Shown here piece after piece: positions 16,702 through 26,800 of a stretch of DNA of 49,144 bases (positions are counted from its first letter, which is position 1; every line of letters starts with the position of its first letter). Below the pieces are notes generated by a model, which saw nothing but the letters and a program-made list of their open reading frames with translations, searched no databases and was not told where the DNA came from. The DNA comes from JAUNSR01 sp036655755. Its GTDB lineage: Bacteria > Bacteroidota > Bacteroidia > Bacteroidales > JAUNSR01. Made by a program: the position numbers and the translations under genes. The DNA lies in contig JAVVPN010000014.1 of assembly GCA_036655755.1 (NCBI GenBank), positions 1 through 49,144 on the forward strand, read 5' to 3'.

Positions 16702-16741
16702 AAAAAATCTGATTCCGGATAATTTCGGAATCAGATTTTTT
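16702..16741. terminator. Strong terminator after the DUF4838 gene
   Basis: A perfect 16-bp stem, AAAAAATCTGATTCCG (16702-16717) with its complement at 16726-16741, and an 8-base loop. The A run on the left gives a U run to minus-strand RNA, so it ends transcripts from the DUF4838 gene (stop at 16750). Confidence 0.9.
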
Positions 16742-16749
16742 CTTTTCAG

Positions 16750-18984
16750 TTATAATACGGTAACCTCATCTATAAAGAACCATGAAGGGTGTCCTACCCC
16801 GTAATGCCATGTCGGGCACTCTTTTGTGCCGATTACGTCAACCTTTATATAACGGGCGCGCAGCGGAGTGGCAGACTCGGTTTTTACCCCTTTGAATTTT
16901 ACCTGTACCGATTTATCTTCGGGCAGTTGATGGTTTTCGAGCAAAGTAAAGTTCGTACCATCGGCAGATAACGAATAAGTAACCTGGCGCGGAAGTAAGA
17001 TCCATTGTCCCAGTTGATGAAGGAAGTCGGTTTCAATGCTATGAAATGTTTTCTCCTCACCCAAATCAATTACAAAAGCTCCGTCTTTACCTTCCCAGCC
17101 GGTCCAGCTCTCTACAAAAGTAGAACCACCAAATAAACCATCTGTAATAGCTGTTTCGCCCAATGTTTTATATTTTCCGGTCGGCTCATTCAGATAAGTA
17201 ATTGCCGCACCCTCCGCAATACTTTTCTGAGCAGAAGGCATATAACGGCTTCGATACAACTCGCAATACTCTACCGGCGAATTATTTCGCTCATTCAAGG
17301 TAGGCACGTTAAAGGCACGGACTCTCTCTTCAAACAAATTCAATTTATTGTTAAGATCGTCAATATCCTTTTCATTTTCGGTACGAGCAATCTCCAACTC
17401 CGAATATTGAAGTGGCAAGCGAGCTTTGCGCACACGTTGTAAACGGATATTATCATCGCTGACCAGATTTTCGGCTTCATCAAACAGCGCGTTATAGCGT
17501 TTCATCAGTTCCGGTTTCAACATTCCTTTTTTATGCGAAACAGGCGAATCATAAATCCATAGGCGTTGCCCGCTACCAATGAGCGCCCCTTCCATTGTTC
17601 TTAAATAACGATACATGGTTGGGCCCGCTTCACCATAATAACCATTCAGGAAATGCTTCATCAGCGAGTCGGCGTTCAATTCCGGATTCCACATTAATTT
17701 GGCCACCATGTAAGTGCGCAACTCGGCAAAATCGCCACCACGGCTTCCGGCTATCTGCGAAAAATGCATGGAGGTATTGTTCTTCTTAAACAAACGGATA
17801 TTATCCTGCAAAATATGAAAATTCGGGAATGGCGCGAGGTAGTTATCGAAGTTGATACCATAATCCCATACAAAAAGATTTTTCGTTATTTTACCCCACG
17901 CTTCGAGCGCAGCCGTAAATTCGCGCCCCGACTCATTTTCCGTGAGCGAAACCTCGCGGTTACAATCAATATCGCAGAGCATTACCGACACGTTTGGCAA
18001 CGGCTTTATGTTGGCCGGCGCTTTCATCGTATAGAGATAGGCCAACGTAGAGAACTCTTTATCCGGGAAACGGGCGGCAAGCTTATTCATAAAGTAGATC
18101 AGGCTGCCTGAAAAAGCACCTTCTGCCTCATCTATCTTCTTGCAATTTTCACATGTACAATTCGTATAATTACCGTCGTTCTGACTGACACTGATCATAT
18201 TCATTCCGGGATTCGCCTTAAAAATCGAATCCACTCTCCCACTTACGATTTCCAGCACATCGGGATTTGTCAGACACCACTGGCTCGCTTTGCCGGGATG
18301 ACGTTTCCCTCCAAACCAGGAGTAATATTCGGGATGCTCCTTACCATATACATCCGAAGGTAATAACCGATCGAAAGTGTGTACCCAATAGCTTGCGGCA
18401 AACATCTCTCGCGGTTCTTCCAGTCGATGCCATTGCCGGTAAAGGGTATCGGCTTTCATTCCATAAAACTGACTTTGCCGATAACGAAAAGCCGGATTTT
18501 CAGAAAGGGTAAAAAGAGGCAACTCCAATGCCTGCGAAGCAGAGTAATCATATTCGTTTTCACCCCAATAATCAACATCAAAATAGTTTTCCAGTAAAGT
18601 TACGACTCCATAAACCGACCCTTTATCGCTTCCAACAATTCGTAATAGATTCCCTTCGGTACTCATTAAAAATCCGTCTTCTGTAATTTTTGCCTGTGAA
18701 GCAGCTAGGTTGGAAGGTAGTTTTTGAGAAGAGTCAATGTATATATCGTTCTTCTGTAGCTTCGGGTTTTGTGTAACCGATACAACAGGCAGTTCGGCTC
18801 CGCTTATTTGGCGAACAAAATACTGCAACATACTGGCAGCCTCTTTATCGGCCGATTGTTCCGAAACAATAATACGGGCCTGTGGCTTTCCTTTTTTGAC
18901 TAATGATATTTGGGCAGATGCAGGGATTACGGCCAAATTTAAAACTGCCGGTAAAATCCATCTTCTGAATTTAAGGTTTTTCAT
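16750..18984 (-). CDS. Secreted DUF4838 glycosidase-like protein with C-terminal F5/8-type domain
   Basis: This 744-residue protein starts MKNLKFRRWILPAVLNLAVI with signal cleavage near ASA-Q. Residues 25-140 resemble the N-terminal domain of alpha-glucuronidases and hexosaminidases. The DUF4838 region (about 190-470) includes HPEYYSWFGGKRHPGKASQW, SVSQNDGNYTNCTCENCKKI (the paired-Cys signature of the family) and MLCDIDCNREV. Residues about 600-744 form an F5/8 type C carbohydrate-binding domain (FVIDLGEEKTFHSIETDFLH). It probably degrades a uronic-acid or amino-sugar glycan outside the cytoplasm; the substrate is not known. I chose ATG 18984, since earlier in-frame codons precede the signal peptide. 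It is divergent from a TPR-HTH regulator. Confidence 0.85.
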   Translation of the reverse strand: MKNLKFRRWILPAVLNLAVIPASAQISLVKKGKPQARIIVSEQSADKEAASMLQYFVRQISGAELPVVSVTQNPKLQKNDIYIDSSQKLPSNLAASQAKITEDGFLMSTEGNLLRIVGSDKGSVYGVVTLLENYFDVDYWGENEYDYSASQALELPLFTLSENPAFRYRQSQFYGMKADTLYRQWHRLEEPREMFAASYWVHTFDRLLPSDVYGKEHPEYYSWFGGKRHPGKASQWCLTNPDVLEIVSGRVDSIFKANPGMNMISVSQNDGNYTNCTCENCKKIDEAEGAFSGSLIYFMNKLAARFPDKEFSTLAYLYTMKAPANIKPLPNVSVMLCDIDCNREVSLTENESGREFTAALEAWGKITKNLFVWDYGINFDNYLAPFPNFHILQDNIRLFKKNNTSMHFSQIAGSRGGDFAELRTYMVAKLMWNPELNADSLMKHFLNGYYGEAGPTMYRYLRTMEGALIGSGQRLWIYDSPVSHKKGMLKPELMKRYNALFDEAENLVSDDNIRLQRVRKARLPLQYSELEIARTENEKDIDDLNNKLNLFEERVRAFNVPTLNERNNSPVEYCELYRSRYMPSAQKSIAEGAAITYLNEPTGKYKTLGETAITDGLFGGSTFVESWTGWEGKDGAFVIDLGEEKTFHSIETDFLHQLGQWILLPRQVTYSLSADGTNFTLLENHQLPEDKSVQVKFKGVKTESATPLRARYIKVDVIGTKECPTWHYGVGHPSWFFIDEVTVL

Positions 18985-19008
18985 GGTAATCTGTTTTTCT
19001 TGTGTTCT

Positions 19009-19040
19009 CAAAAATAGTGGATTAAACATAAAATCGCAAA
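19009..19040 (-). promoter_or_regulatory. Promoter of the DUF4838 gene
   Basis: Read on the minus strand, TTTG (19040-19037) is followed after 20 bases by TATTTTTG (19016-19009), both exact matches to the Bacteroidetes promoter consensus. Transcription would start near 19005, about 20 bases before the ATG. Confidence 0.75.
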
Positions 19041-19070
19041 TATGTTTAAATACCAATGCTATTTATTAAT

Positions 19071-19103
19071 TTTACGTTCTCTTAAAACCCTGAATTATTT
19101 TTG
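19071..19103 (+). promoter_or_regulatory. Promoter of the TPR-HTH regulator gene
   Basis: TATTTTTG at 19096-19103 is an exact -7 match, with TTTA at 19071-19074, 21 bases upstream. The predicted start of transcription is at about 19107-19110, that is, at or within a few bases of the ATG at 19110, implying a very short or absent leader. Confidence 0.6.
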
Positions 19104-19109
19104 TATATC

Positions 19110-20390
19110 ATGAAGTTACCGCTTATTCTGTTTACTCATTTTTTTATTCTTTTTCTTTGTGCCTCCTGTCATCCCACCCAACTACGGCAAGATAATTCAC
19201 AGGCAGAAGCACTGATTCTGTTTGAAAAAGGAAAACAATATGAGTTTGATAAAGATGTGCGAAATGCATTGATAAGTTATTGGGCTGCCCTCGATCTGTT
19301 GGATACCCGCCAGGATACTATTCAGAAGGCAGAGGTTTATATACAATTGGGCGATCTGCTCTTTAAATACGGGCTGTATGAAAAGGCGGTTGAACATCAT
19401 CGTGAAAGCTACACGCTGATGAAAGATCTTGATCAAAAAGAACAACTGGTGCAGATAACTCAGCGGCTAAGTATTGATTACACTCTTTTAAATCAACCGG
19501 ACACGGCATCTTATTTTCTTGATTTAACCAATCAGTTGGCCATTCAAATGGCTCTCCCTGAGGCACCTTCGCTCTTGACACTCTCGTCAGATCAAATCCG
19601 TGATAAAATACAAAGCGATTCTATCAGTTCTGTCTATGATCGGGAACAACTGCTTAATCTGGAAACAAAATACAAACGTGAAAAAGAGCAATATCTTCGG
19701 GAAAAAGCCCGTAACAGGCAGTTAATCGTACTTCTTGCCTTCATCATTACAACAGGCATCTTTTTATTACTTCTCTTTATCTTTTATCGTAAGAAGAAAC
19801 AGGCAGAACAATTACGGGCGCAACAATTCGCATGGTTTAATACCCTTGTCAATACAAATAAAGAGCAAATAAAGGAATATCAACGGGAGCTGTTCGGTAG
19901 CAACACCCAGATTAATGAACTGCGCCATCAACTTGCTCAGGCGAATATATCTTTAGAGGAGACGAACCGGTTGAAAGAGGAGTTGCGTTTTTATATTCTT
20001 CAACAGGAGAAAATTCAGACAGAAGAAAGAACCCTTCGATTGCGCGACGAATTGCTATTATCGGCAGAAAGTACACAGGCTGTATTAATTATCAATCGGA
20101 TGAAACAGAAACCAACGTATAATCCGATTAAAAGCCCAAAAGAATGGCAAATACTGATTGATTTCATAAATGTGCTTTACGATAATTATTCGCAAATCGT
20201 TTTAAACCTGGAGGGATTGACAGATCGCGACCGAGAAATCTGTTTTCTAATTAAACTCGGATTTTCCACCGGGCAACTGGCAATCTTTTACGGAATCTCT
20301 CCCGGCTCTCTAACAAAAGCAAAATTCAGAATCCGGAAGAAGCTGGATGGGGGAAACATAAACAAAACATCAGATACCTGTTCAGCTTAA
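19110..20390 (+). CDS. TPR-transmembrane-HTH regulatory protein
   Basis: This 426-residue protein starts MKLPLILFTHFFILFLCASC, an export signal with a possible lipidation Cys. Tetratricopeptide repeats fill about residues 27-170, a transmembrane helix lies near 204-226 (LIVLLAFIITTGIFLLLLFI), a coiled coil covers about 230-310, and a C-terminal LuxR-like HTH covers about 365-415 (LTDRDREICFLIKLGFSTGQ). The sensor part is therefore outside and the DNA-binding part inside, a layout common in Bacteroidota. It is divergent from the DUF4838 glycosidase gene, which makes that gene its most likely target. A possible TTG start at 19101 overlaps the -7 element and is rejected. Confidence 0.85.
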   Translation: MKLPLILFTHFFILFLCASCHPTQLRQDNSQAEALILFEKGKQYEFDKDVRNALISYWAALDLLDTRQDTIQKAEVYIQLGDLLFKYGLYEKAVEHHRESYTLMKDLDQKEQLVQITQRLSIDYTLLNQPDTASYFLDLTNQLAIQMALPEAPSLLTLSSDQIRDKIQSDSISSVYDREQLLNLETKYKREKEQYLREKARNRQLIVLLAFIITTGIFLLLLFIFYRKKKQAEQLRAQQFAWFNTLVNTNKEQIKEYQRELFGSNTQINELRHQLAQANISLEETNRLKEELRFYILQQEKIQTEERTLRLRDELLLSAESTQAVLIINRMKQKPTYNPIKSPKEWQILIDFINVLYDNYSQIVLNLEGLTDRDREICFLIKLGFSTGQLAIFYGISPGSLTKAKFRIRKKLDGGNINKTSDTCSA

Positions 20391-20518
20391 CTTAGACAAA
20401 TGTCCAGATACAAAACCCACAATAAAACAAATAAACAACTAACTTACAATACAATAGCAACCAAACCAATCTCTTTAAATGTCCGTATCCATTTCTAACG
20501 GAACTCTGCATTCTACTC

Positions 20519-20526
20519 TAACTTTG
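20519..20526 (+). promoter_or_regulatory. -7 element of the DUF2723-DUF3098 operon
   Basis: TAACTTTG matches TAnnTTTG exactly, 23 bases before the ATG at 20549. The -33 element is unclear (TTTC at 20492-20495, 23 bases upstream). Confidence 0.5.
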
Positions 20527-20548
20527 CTCCTGTTAAAAGCGCAAAGTT

Positions 20549-23464
20549 ATGTCGAATTACAAATGTATTGATCTTATTGGCGGATGGCTGGTTTTTGCTA
20601 TTGCCGCAGTCGTTTATGGAATGACGGTTGAACCGTCGGTCAGTTTCTGGGATTGTCCCGAATTCATTACCTCTGCCTCGAAGCTCGAAGTGGGACATCC
20701 TCCCGGAGCTCCTATTTTTATGCTTGTGGGAAATTTATTTTCGCATTTTGCAACAGAGGCAAGAGACATTCCCTTTATGATAAACCTGATGAATGCGCTG
20801 TTAAGCGCAGGTACTATTTTATTCTTATTCCGGTCTGTCACCTATCTCTCCGGGAAACTCCTGTTAAAGGGGAATGAGAAACCTTCTATGGCCCAAACAA
20901 TCACCATCATGGCTTGTGGCTTTGTGGGTGCCCTAACCTATACTTTTAGTGACACATTCTGGTATTCGGCTGTAGAAGGAGAAGTATATGCATTCTCTTC
21001 ATTTCTTACTGCGTTGGCCTTTTGGACCATTCTGAAATGGGAAAGCGAACCGAGTCTGATAGCGGGAGACAGATGGCTTGTCTTTTTGGCCTATATCATA
21101 GGTATTTCTATCGGAGTGCATTTACTAAATTTACTCTGTATCCCCGCAATAGCAATGGTTATCTATTTCAAAGTAAGCAAACATCCCAGCGTAAAAGGGA
21201 GCCTTATCTCATTAAGTTGTTCGTTTTTACTGATTGCCGGTGTACTTTATCTTATTATTCCGGGTATCGTGCAAATAGCAGGCTACGGCGAACTGCTTGC
21301 TGTGAATCATTTTAAACTACCTTTTCATACCGGCGCGATTCTTGCGTTTTCCATTATTCTATCCGGCCTGGTATTTGCCGTTTATATTTCACACCGTAAG
21401 GCCAATCATATATGGAATACTGTTTTCATGGGGTTACTGGTTTTGGTGTTAGGCTATTCGTCATACGCATTAATTATGATAAGGGCTTGTGCAGAAACAC
21501 CAATGAACCAACAATCGGTAAAAGATCCGTTTTCCCTACGGGATTACCTGGGGCGCGAACAATATGGGCAGGCTCCACTGCTTTATGGAAGGACATTTGC
21601 TTCGACTCCAGCCGTTCGGCAAGATCAAAACGGAAAGTGGGCTTACGATTATGATAAGGGGATTGCTCAATACAGACGCACCCCCGGAGTGAACGGAAGC
21701 TCGGATGAATACGTAAAAACCGGACATAAACTGATTGAAAAATATGACCCTAACACCTGCATGTGGTTTCCGCGTATGTATAGTAATACTCACGCAAATG
21801 CCTATCAGGCATGGATCGGGAAAAAGATAGCCGTCCCCTCAACACGCGACAATCTTCAGTTCTTTTTCAGTTATCAGCTGAATTTTATGTATTGGCGCTA
21901 TTTTATGTGGAATTTTGTTGGTCGGCAAAATGATATACAGGGATACGGGGATAAAGAGCATGGCAATTGGATAACAGGAATTTCATTATTCGACCGCTAT
22001 GTATTAGGGATAACGGCGAATACAACGGATCAGAACAAAGGAAAAAATGTATTTTATGGACTTCCTCTTTTATTGGGCCTTTTAGGTATCGGATGGCAAT
22101 GGAGTAAACGGAAGCAGGGAAAACAGCAATTTCTGATACTTTTTCTACTGTTTTTTATGACTGGTCTTGCAATCGTAATTTACCTCAACCAATCACCTCT
22201 CCAACCTCGCGAACGCGATTATGCCTATGCAGGCTCCTTCTATGCATTTAGTATCTGGATAGGATTAGGGGTAGCAGCCATAACAGAATTTATAAAGAAA
22301 ATAAAAACTTCGTGGTCTCCCATGGTCATAGCCCTCTCCGCTGGCTTATTAACGCTTTGCATCCCCTTGCAAATGGCAAGTCAAACCTGGGATGATCATA
22401 ACCGGACGAATCGCCATATCTGCCATGACATCGCTCTCAATTATCTGAAATCATTACCGGAAAAGGGTAATCCTGTTATTTTCGTCAATGGCGATAATGA
22501 CACTTTTCCGCTTTGGTATGCAATTGAAGTAGAAGGATTTCGGAAAGATGTACGTGCCTGTAACATTATGTATCTGACAGGAGGATGGTATGTATCACAA
22601 ATGATGATGCCGGCACACGACTCTCCCGCTTTCCCGCTTTCGCTTCCTCGCTCTTATTTTATGGACGATAAAAATATAGCCGTTGCGGTAAATCCGGCAA
22701 TTCGCCACTCCTATCTTCCCGATGGCTCTGTAAAAGAAGTACGCATAAAAGATCTGATTCTTGATTTCTATCAACAGAATCCGGGCACCACCCGTTATGG
22801 CGAAGATCCGTTCGAATGGAGTAACATTGTAAAATATTGGTTAAACAATCCGGACGAATCTCTACGCTGCATCCCGACAGATAAAATCCATATACGGATA
22901 GATCGTAATGCGGTACTGGCATCAGGAATGCAGATTCCTGAAAATAAGGAGATACCAGAAGTAATGGTTATCGATCTGAAAGAGCGATCTTATTTACTCC
23001 GGCCCGGTATTGTGCAGATTGATATGATAAAACAATGCAATTGGGAAAGACCGCTTTATGTTGCAATTACTGCCCCACAAGCGGAATACGTTGATTTGTC
23101 CGATCACTTGGTTTTAGAAGGATTAGCTTACCGGATTGTACCGTATACAATAAAAAATCCGGATGCCCGATTTGATCTCGGTCGGATGTACGATCGTGTA
23201 ATGAATCAATTCGAATATGGAAATCTAAAACAGACAGACCTTTATCTGGATGATGCGAACAAAGGGATTACGCATACACTCCATCTGACGATGCTGACAC
23301 TTTCGGATGCCTTATATCGCAAAGGAGATACAATCAAAGCGCTCAATGTTCTTAACAAATGCCGTGAAGAGATATCACCGTCCATTTTAAAACAAATACC
23401 TTATTCAAATCTTGATTATCAAGAGCAACTATATCGATTATTAGAAACCGACACAACACCCTGA
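20549..23464 (+). CDS. DUF2723 membrane protein (GT-C-like, TMEM260 relative)
   Basis: This 971-residue protein has about 10-12 transmembrane helices in the first 600 residues. The DUF2723 signature FWDCPEFITSASKLEVGHPP (about 33-52), with an acidic residue in the first periplasmic loop, is typical of GT-C glycosyltransferases; eukaryotic TMEM260, of the same family, O-mannosylates proteins. After the last helix (near 615) comes a large soluble domain with NGDNDTFPLWYAIEVEGFRK (about 651-670), and helix-turn-helix repeats resembling TPRs at the end. Bacteroidota O-glycosylate many exported proteins, so a role in protein glycosylation is plausible but is inference. It is followed two bases later by the DUF3098 gene. 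Confidence 0.88.
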   Translation: MSNYKCIDLIGGWLVFAIAAVVYGMTVEPSVSFWDCPEFITSASKLEVGHPPGAPIFMLVGNLFSHFATEARDIPFMINLMNALLSAGTILFLFRSVTYLSGKLLLKGNEKPSMAQTITIMACGFVGALTYTFSDTFWYSAVEGEVYAFSSFLTALAFWTILKWESEPSLIAGDRWLVFLAYIIGISIGVHLLNLLCIPAIAMVIYFKVSKHPSVKGSLISLSCSFLLIAGVLYLIIPGIVQIAGYGELLAVNHFKLPFHTGAILAFSIILSGLVFAVYISHRKANHIWNTVFMGLLVLVLGYSSYALIMIRACAETPMNQQSVKDPFSLRDYLGREQYGQAPLLYGRTFASTPAVRQDQNGKWAYDYDKGIAQYRRTPGVNGSSDEYVKTGHKLIEKYDPNTCMWFPRMYSNTHANAYQAWIGKKIAVPSTRDNLQFFFSYQLNFMYWRYFMWNFVGRQNDIQGYGDKEHGNWITGISLFDRYVLGITANTTDQNKGKNVFYGLPLLLGLLGIGWQWSKRKQGKQQFLILFLLFFMTGLAIVIYLNQSPLQPRERDYAYAGSFYAFSIWIGLGVAAITEFIKKIKTSWSPMVIALSAGLLTLCIPLQMASQTWDDHNRTNRHICHDIALNYLKSLPEKGNPVIFVNGDNDTFPLWYAIEVEGFRKDVRACNIMYLTGGWYVSQMMMPAHDSPAFPLSLPRSYFMDDKNIAVAVNPAIRHSYLPDGSVKEVRIKDLILDFYQQNPGTTRYGEDPFEWSNIVKYWLNNPDESLRCIPTDKIHIRIDRNAVLASGMQIPENKEIPEVMVIDLKERSYLLRPGIVQIDMIKQCNWERPLYVAITAPQAEYVDLSDHLVLEGLAYRIVPYTIKNPDARFDLGRMYDRVMNQFEYGNLKQTDLYLDDANKGITHTLHLTMLTLSDALYRKGDTIKALNVLNKCREEISPSILKQIPYSNLDYQEQLYRLLETDTTP

Positions 23465-23466
23465 AT

Positions 23467-23700
23467 ATGAAAAAAACAGCTTTTTCAAAAATAAATTACA
23501 TATGGATAGGCATCAGTTATCTGATTGTCATTGCAGGCTTTATCTTGATGACAGGGCCCGGTTCGACAGAAACGTATTTTAATCCTGATATTTTCAGTGC
23601 ACGACGTATTTGCGTGGCCCCGATTATAGTATTAATCGGCTTTCTAATGATAGTATTCGGAATTTTATATACAGGAAAAGAGGAAAAACAGATAAAATAA
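23467..23700 (+). CDS. DUF3098 small membrane protein
   Basis: This 77-residue protein has two transmembrane helices (about 11-28 and 49-68) and the family core TYFNPDIFSARRICVAPII. DUF3098 genes in Bacteroidota usually lie between ftsX and uppP; here the gene begins two bases after the stop of the DUF2723 gene, so the two are co-transcribed and probably translationally linked. That different context suggests a second, specialised copy that partners the DUF2723 protein. The molecular role is unknown. The long terminator at 23704-23759 ends the operon. Confidence 0.85.
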   Translation: MKKTAFSKINYIWIGISYLIVIAGFILMTGPGSTETYFNPDIFSARRICVAPIIVLIGFLMIVFGILYTGKEEKQIK

Positions 23701-23703
23701 AGG

Positions 23704-23759
23704 AGGGTTTACCAAAAGCGAAGGCACTTTTTCAGTGCCTTCGCTTTTTGGCAAACCCT
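23704..23759. terminator. Strong terminator after the DUF2723-DUF3098 operon
   Basis: A perfect 15-bp core, AAAAGCGAAGGCACT (23714-23728) with its complement at 23734-23748, is extended outward by AGGGTTT/AAACCCT with minor mismatches. A TTTTT run lies in the right arm. Confidence 0.88.
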
Positions 23760-23810
23760 GCTGAACTAAGAATAGAATATACGTTTGATAAAGCTATGCG
23801 AAGTAACAAA

Positions 23811-26800
23811 TTAACGCCGGATAGTTAGCTTTTCAATTTTTACGGTTTGAGAGGTTGCATTCGTTATGACAATCATATAAATGCCTTCCGATAAACCGCG
23901 CACATCAATTTGATCGCTCTTATTATCTATTTGTCTTACCAAACGACCGTTCATATCCATTATTTTCAATGACGAATAATCGCCTTTAACCTTTATATAA
24001 TCGGTAGCCGGATTTGGATAAATTAAAACATCTTCTTCTGCAAGTATAGCTTCCGCTCCATTACCGATTGTTACAACATAACGTTTTGTCAATGTTGGTG
24101 TCGATTCTGATCCGTCCGGATAAACCGTACTTACCGCATATCTGTAAACACCGGACGATAGCTCGTCAGAGGATAGATCGTCAAACATCATGTTTTTAAT
24201 TGGAGTAGAAGTTAAGAGCGTCCAATTATCTTGATTATCGCTATCTGAAGCCATAACACGCCAAACTTTATAAGAGAGCGATATTTCTTCCTCATTTACA
24301 CCCGGATACTGCTGTCCATTATCCGGCATGAGCAATGCCTTGGTACGAATCAAAGGATTACCCTTTATAATATCCAAATCTTCCAGATATTCAAATTCAT
24401 TTACTTCATAATCCACACCCGTTACTACCTGTTTGTTTTCGAACGGATAAACAGGATCCGCAGCATTATCCAACGCTAATGCGATATATCCCGGATAACT
24501 TAAAGCTACCAGATAACCACGAGGAGCAAGCACAGGTGTTGAAAGCACATGCGTAGACCATTCCTGGTCTCTGTTACTTACGTCTGCCTGATAAAGGATT
24601 GTATTCGTTGGATTACCCGACTCGTCCAGATCAAACAAGAAAAGTTTAAGTAAAAAATGCGGACCACTTTCCCAAGATGTTTTCCAGGTTGCTTCAGTTA
24701 CAAAAGCAGGGGTACGGTTTACTACACCGATTATAGCTTGCCCTTTCGGATGATTAATACCAATATGAGCCGCTTGTTCGCCGTTATCTCTGCGGAATAA
24801 ATGGGCAGTTGCCGGTTTATCCCAATTTATACGGACTACCGCTTCGTCCGTTAAGACGCAATCGGGATTAGCAGCTCTTCCGATTAAATAATCCAAACGG
24901 ATTTTTCCAAGGTAAATATTACGATCCTGAATGATGCAATTTCGGGATACCGATTTATACCCGGTTTTATTGAATGCAAGGTTATATTCACCCTCCTTTA
25001 CCGTAACCGTAAAGACTCCGGTTTGTTGCATTACGATATCATCCTGTTCTACTCCCGTGATCATCAGTTCAACATCAGCTACCGGCAAATCAAGATAATT
25101 CACCAATTGCCCGGTAATCGTAAATTCGCCAATCTTGACTACCGTTATGTTACATTCTACGTTTTTCTTATCCGCCACTGTTATATTCTCTACACGTGTC
25201 ATTTTGTAATTCTCCGATTCACACACGATAGAGTAAGTTCCGTTCGGAATATAATCGAATTTATAATTACCCTCCGCATCGGTTAATACAATCATCTTAC
25301 GCTCTGTAAGAGTCACTTGGGCATTTGCAACAGGTTTCGAATTGTTATCAGTTACTTTTCCGGAAACAGAGGCTCCATCCCCTAGAATTTTAATGATAAT
25401 ATTGCTTTTAGCCGAACTTTGAGCGCCCGATACTTGTGGCGTATATGGTTGGCTGTCACTACCGTATATATATCCTTTATTGCTTGAGTCACTACCTGTA
25501 TAACAAGCAAATGTCATATTGCTGTAATACCCGGAAGTTACAGACCGCGTGGTCATTACAGCCAGGTTTCCGCCTTCGTATTGGAAATAACGATCAAGAG
25601 GAATCGTCAATTCACCCAAACCTTGCGGAATGGTCACATTTCCTTCATAAACCAATATAAGTTCTTCCTCTGGTAACCAGCCCGCAACCGTATTTTGACG
25701 ATCGGTATGAGCTAAAAACACTTTTACCGGAGAGTCGTTGATAGCCTTACCGCTTTTATTATTATACGGATAAATGATAGTTTCTATTACGCCCCCCTTA
25801 ACATCGAGTTCATCCGCCGTATAAATATTTAAAGCCGCACTATTTTTATAATAGAAGGCATACGGTTGCATGGATTCATATTTTGAGATTGTTCCGATCG
25901 TAATACGCTCTGCCGATCCTACTGGTTGTACCGTCATTTCTTCAGCCGCGGTTTTATCATTTCCACTCACAGGATCGCCTTCACAACGAACAAACGCTCT
26001 TATCAAAAATTGTCCTGCAAGCTCAGGACTCCACTTGATATCAAAAGAACCGGTTTCTTCCGGTTGGAGAGTATGATTTATCTCTTCTGAAACCAATACC
26101 TGTTTATTATCTTCATTACTGATACCCACTGTAAATTTCGAAACAGCTTCTGTACCGGCATTTTTGACATTAAATTTATAAGTATATTGCTTTTCTGCTA
26201 TCGGTGTACGATTTCCCTCCATTGAAACTATTGCCATATCTATCGGGACAATCGGAACAACTTCAAAGTCGGTCAAATAACAGTGGCCTGAATTCGCATC
26301 TGAATAAAGATGCATACCAATGCTCTTCGGACCTGTCGATTCGGCTACAAAAGTGAAGTTTTTTTGAGTAAATGGAGTATGTGACATATTCGTAAATACC
26401 CCGATCTCTTTTGTCTGAGTAGCAACCGTAGCATCTTCCCCTATGGTAAACCGTAAATTATTTGGCTTTTGGCAATTAATTTTAAATCGTACTTCATACG
26501 TCATTCCGGCTTCAAAGTTCATTGCATGTGAAATGAGCCATTCGTCAGCCGCATTAACAGCTGAAAATGGATATGCGACGGCGTATTTATTCAAAGTTGA
26601 GAAAAATGTACGAGTCCATGTATTCTGATCTCCGTTTGCATTTACCAAGGTCCATGTCTTAAAAGGACTCTCATCAATAAAATCACAGAAATAAGGGTAT
26701 TCATTTAACGGCCCCAACACTAATTTCGTGGTAGTATACGCTCCCCCTTCTCCCACTTGATTATATGCAGTAATCCGGTATTGATATGTATTTACCGCTT

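Noticed and set aside
18985..19056. Longer N-terminus for the DUF4838 protein
   Set aside because: It would place 24 residues ahead of a normal signal peptide, and the consensus promoter at 19009-19040 lies within it.
20391..20548. Attachment site or insertion-element end
   Set aside because: No flanking direct or inverted repeats and no recombinase gene nearby; it is an ordinary intergenic region with a -7 element.
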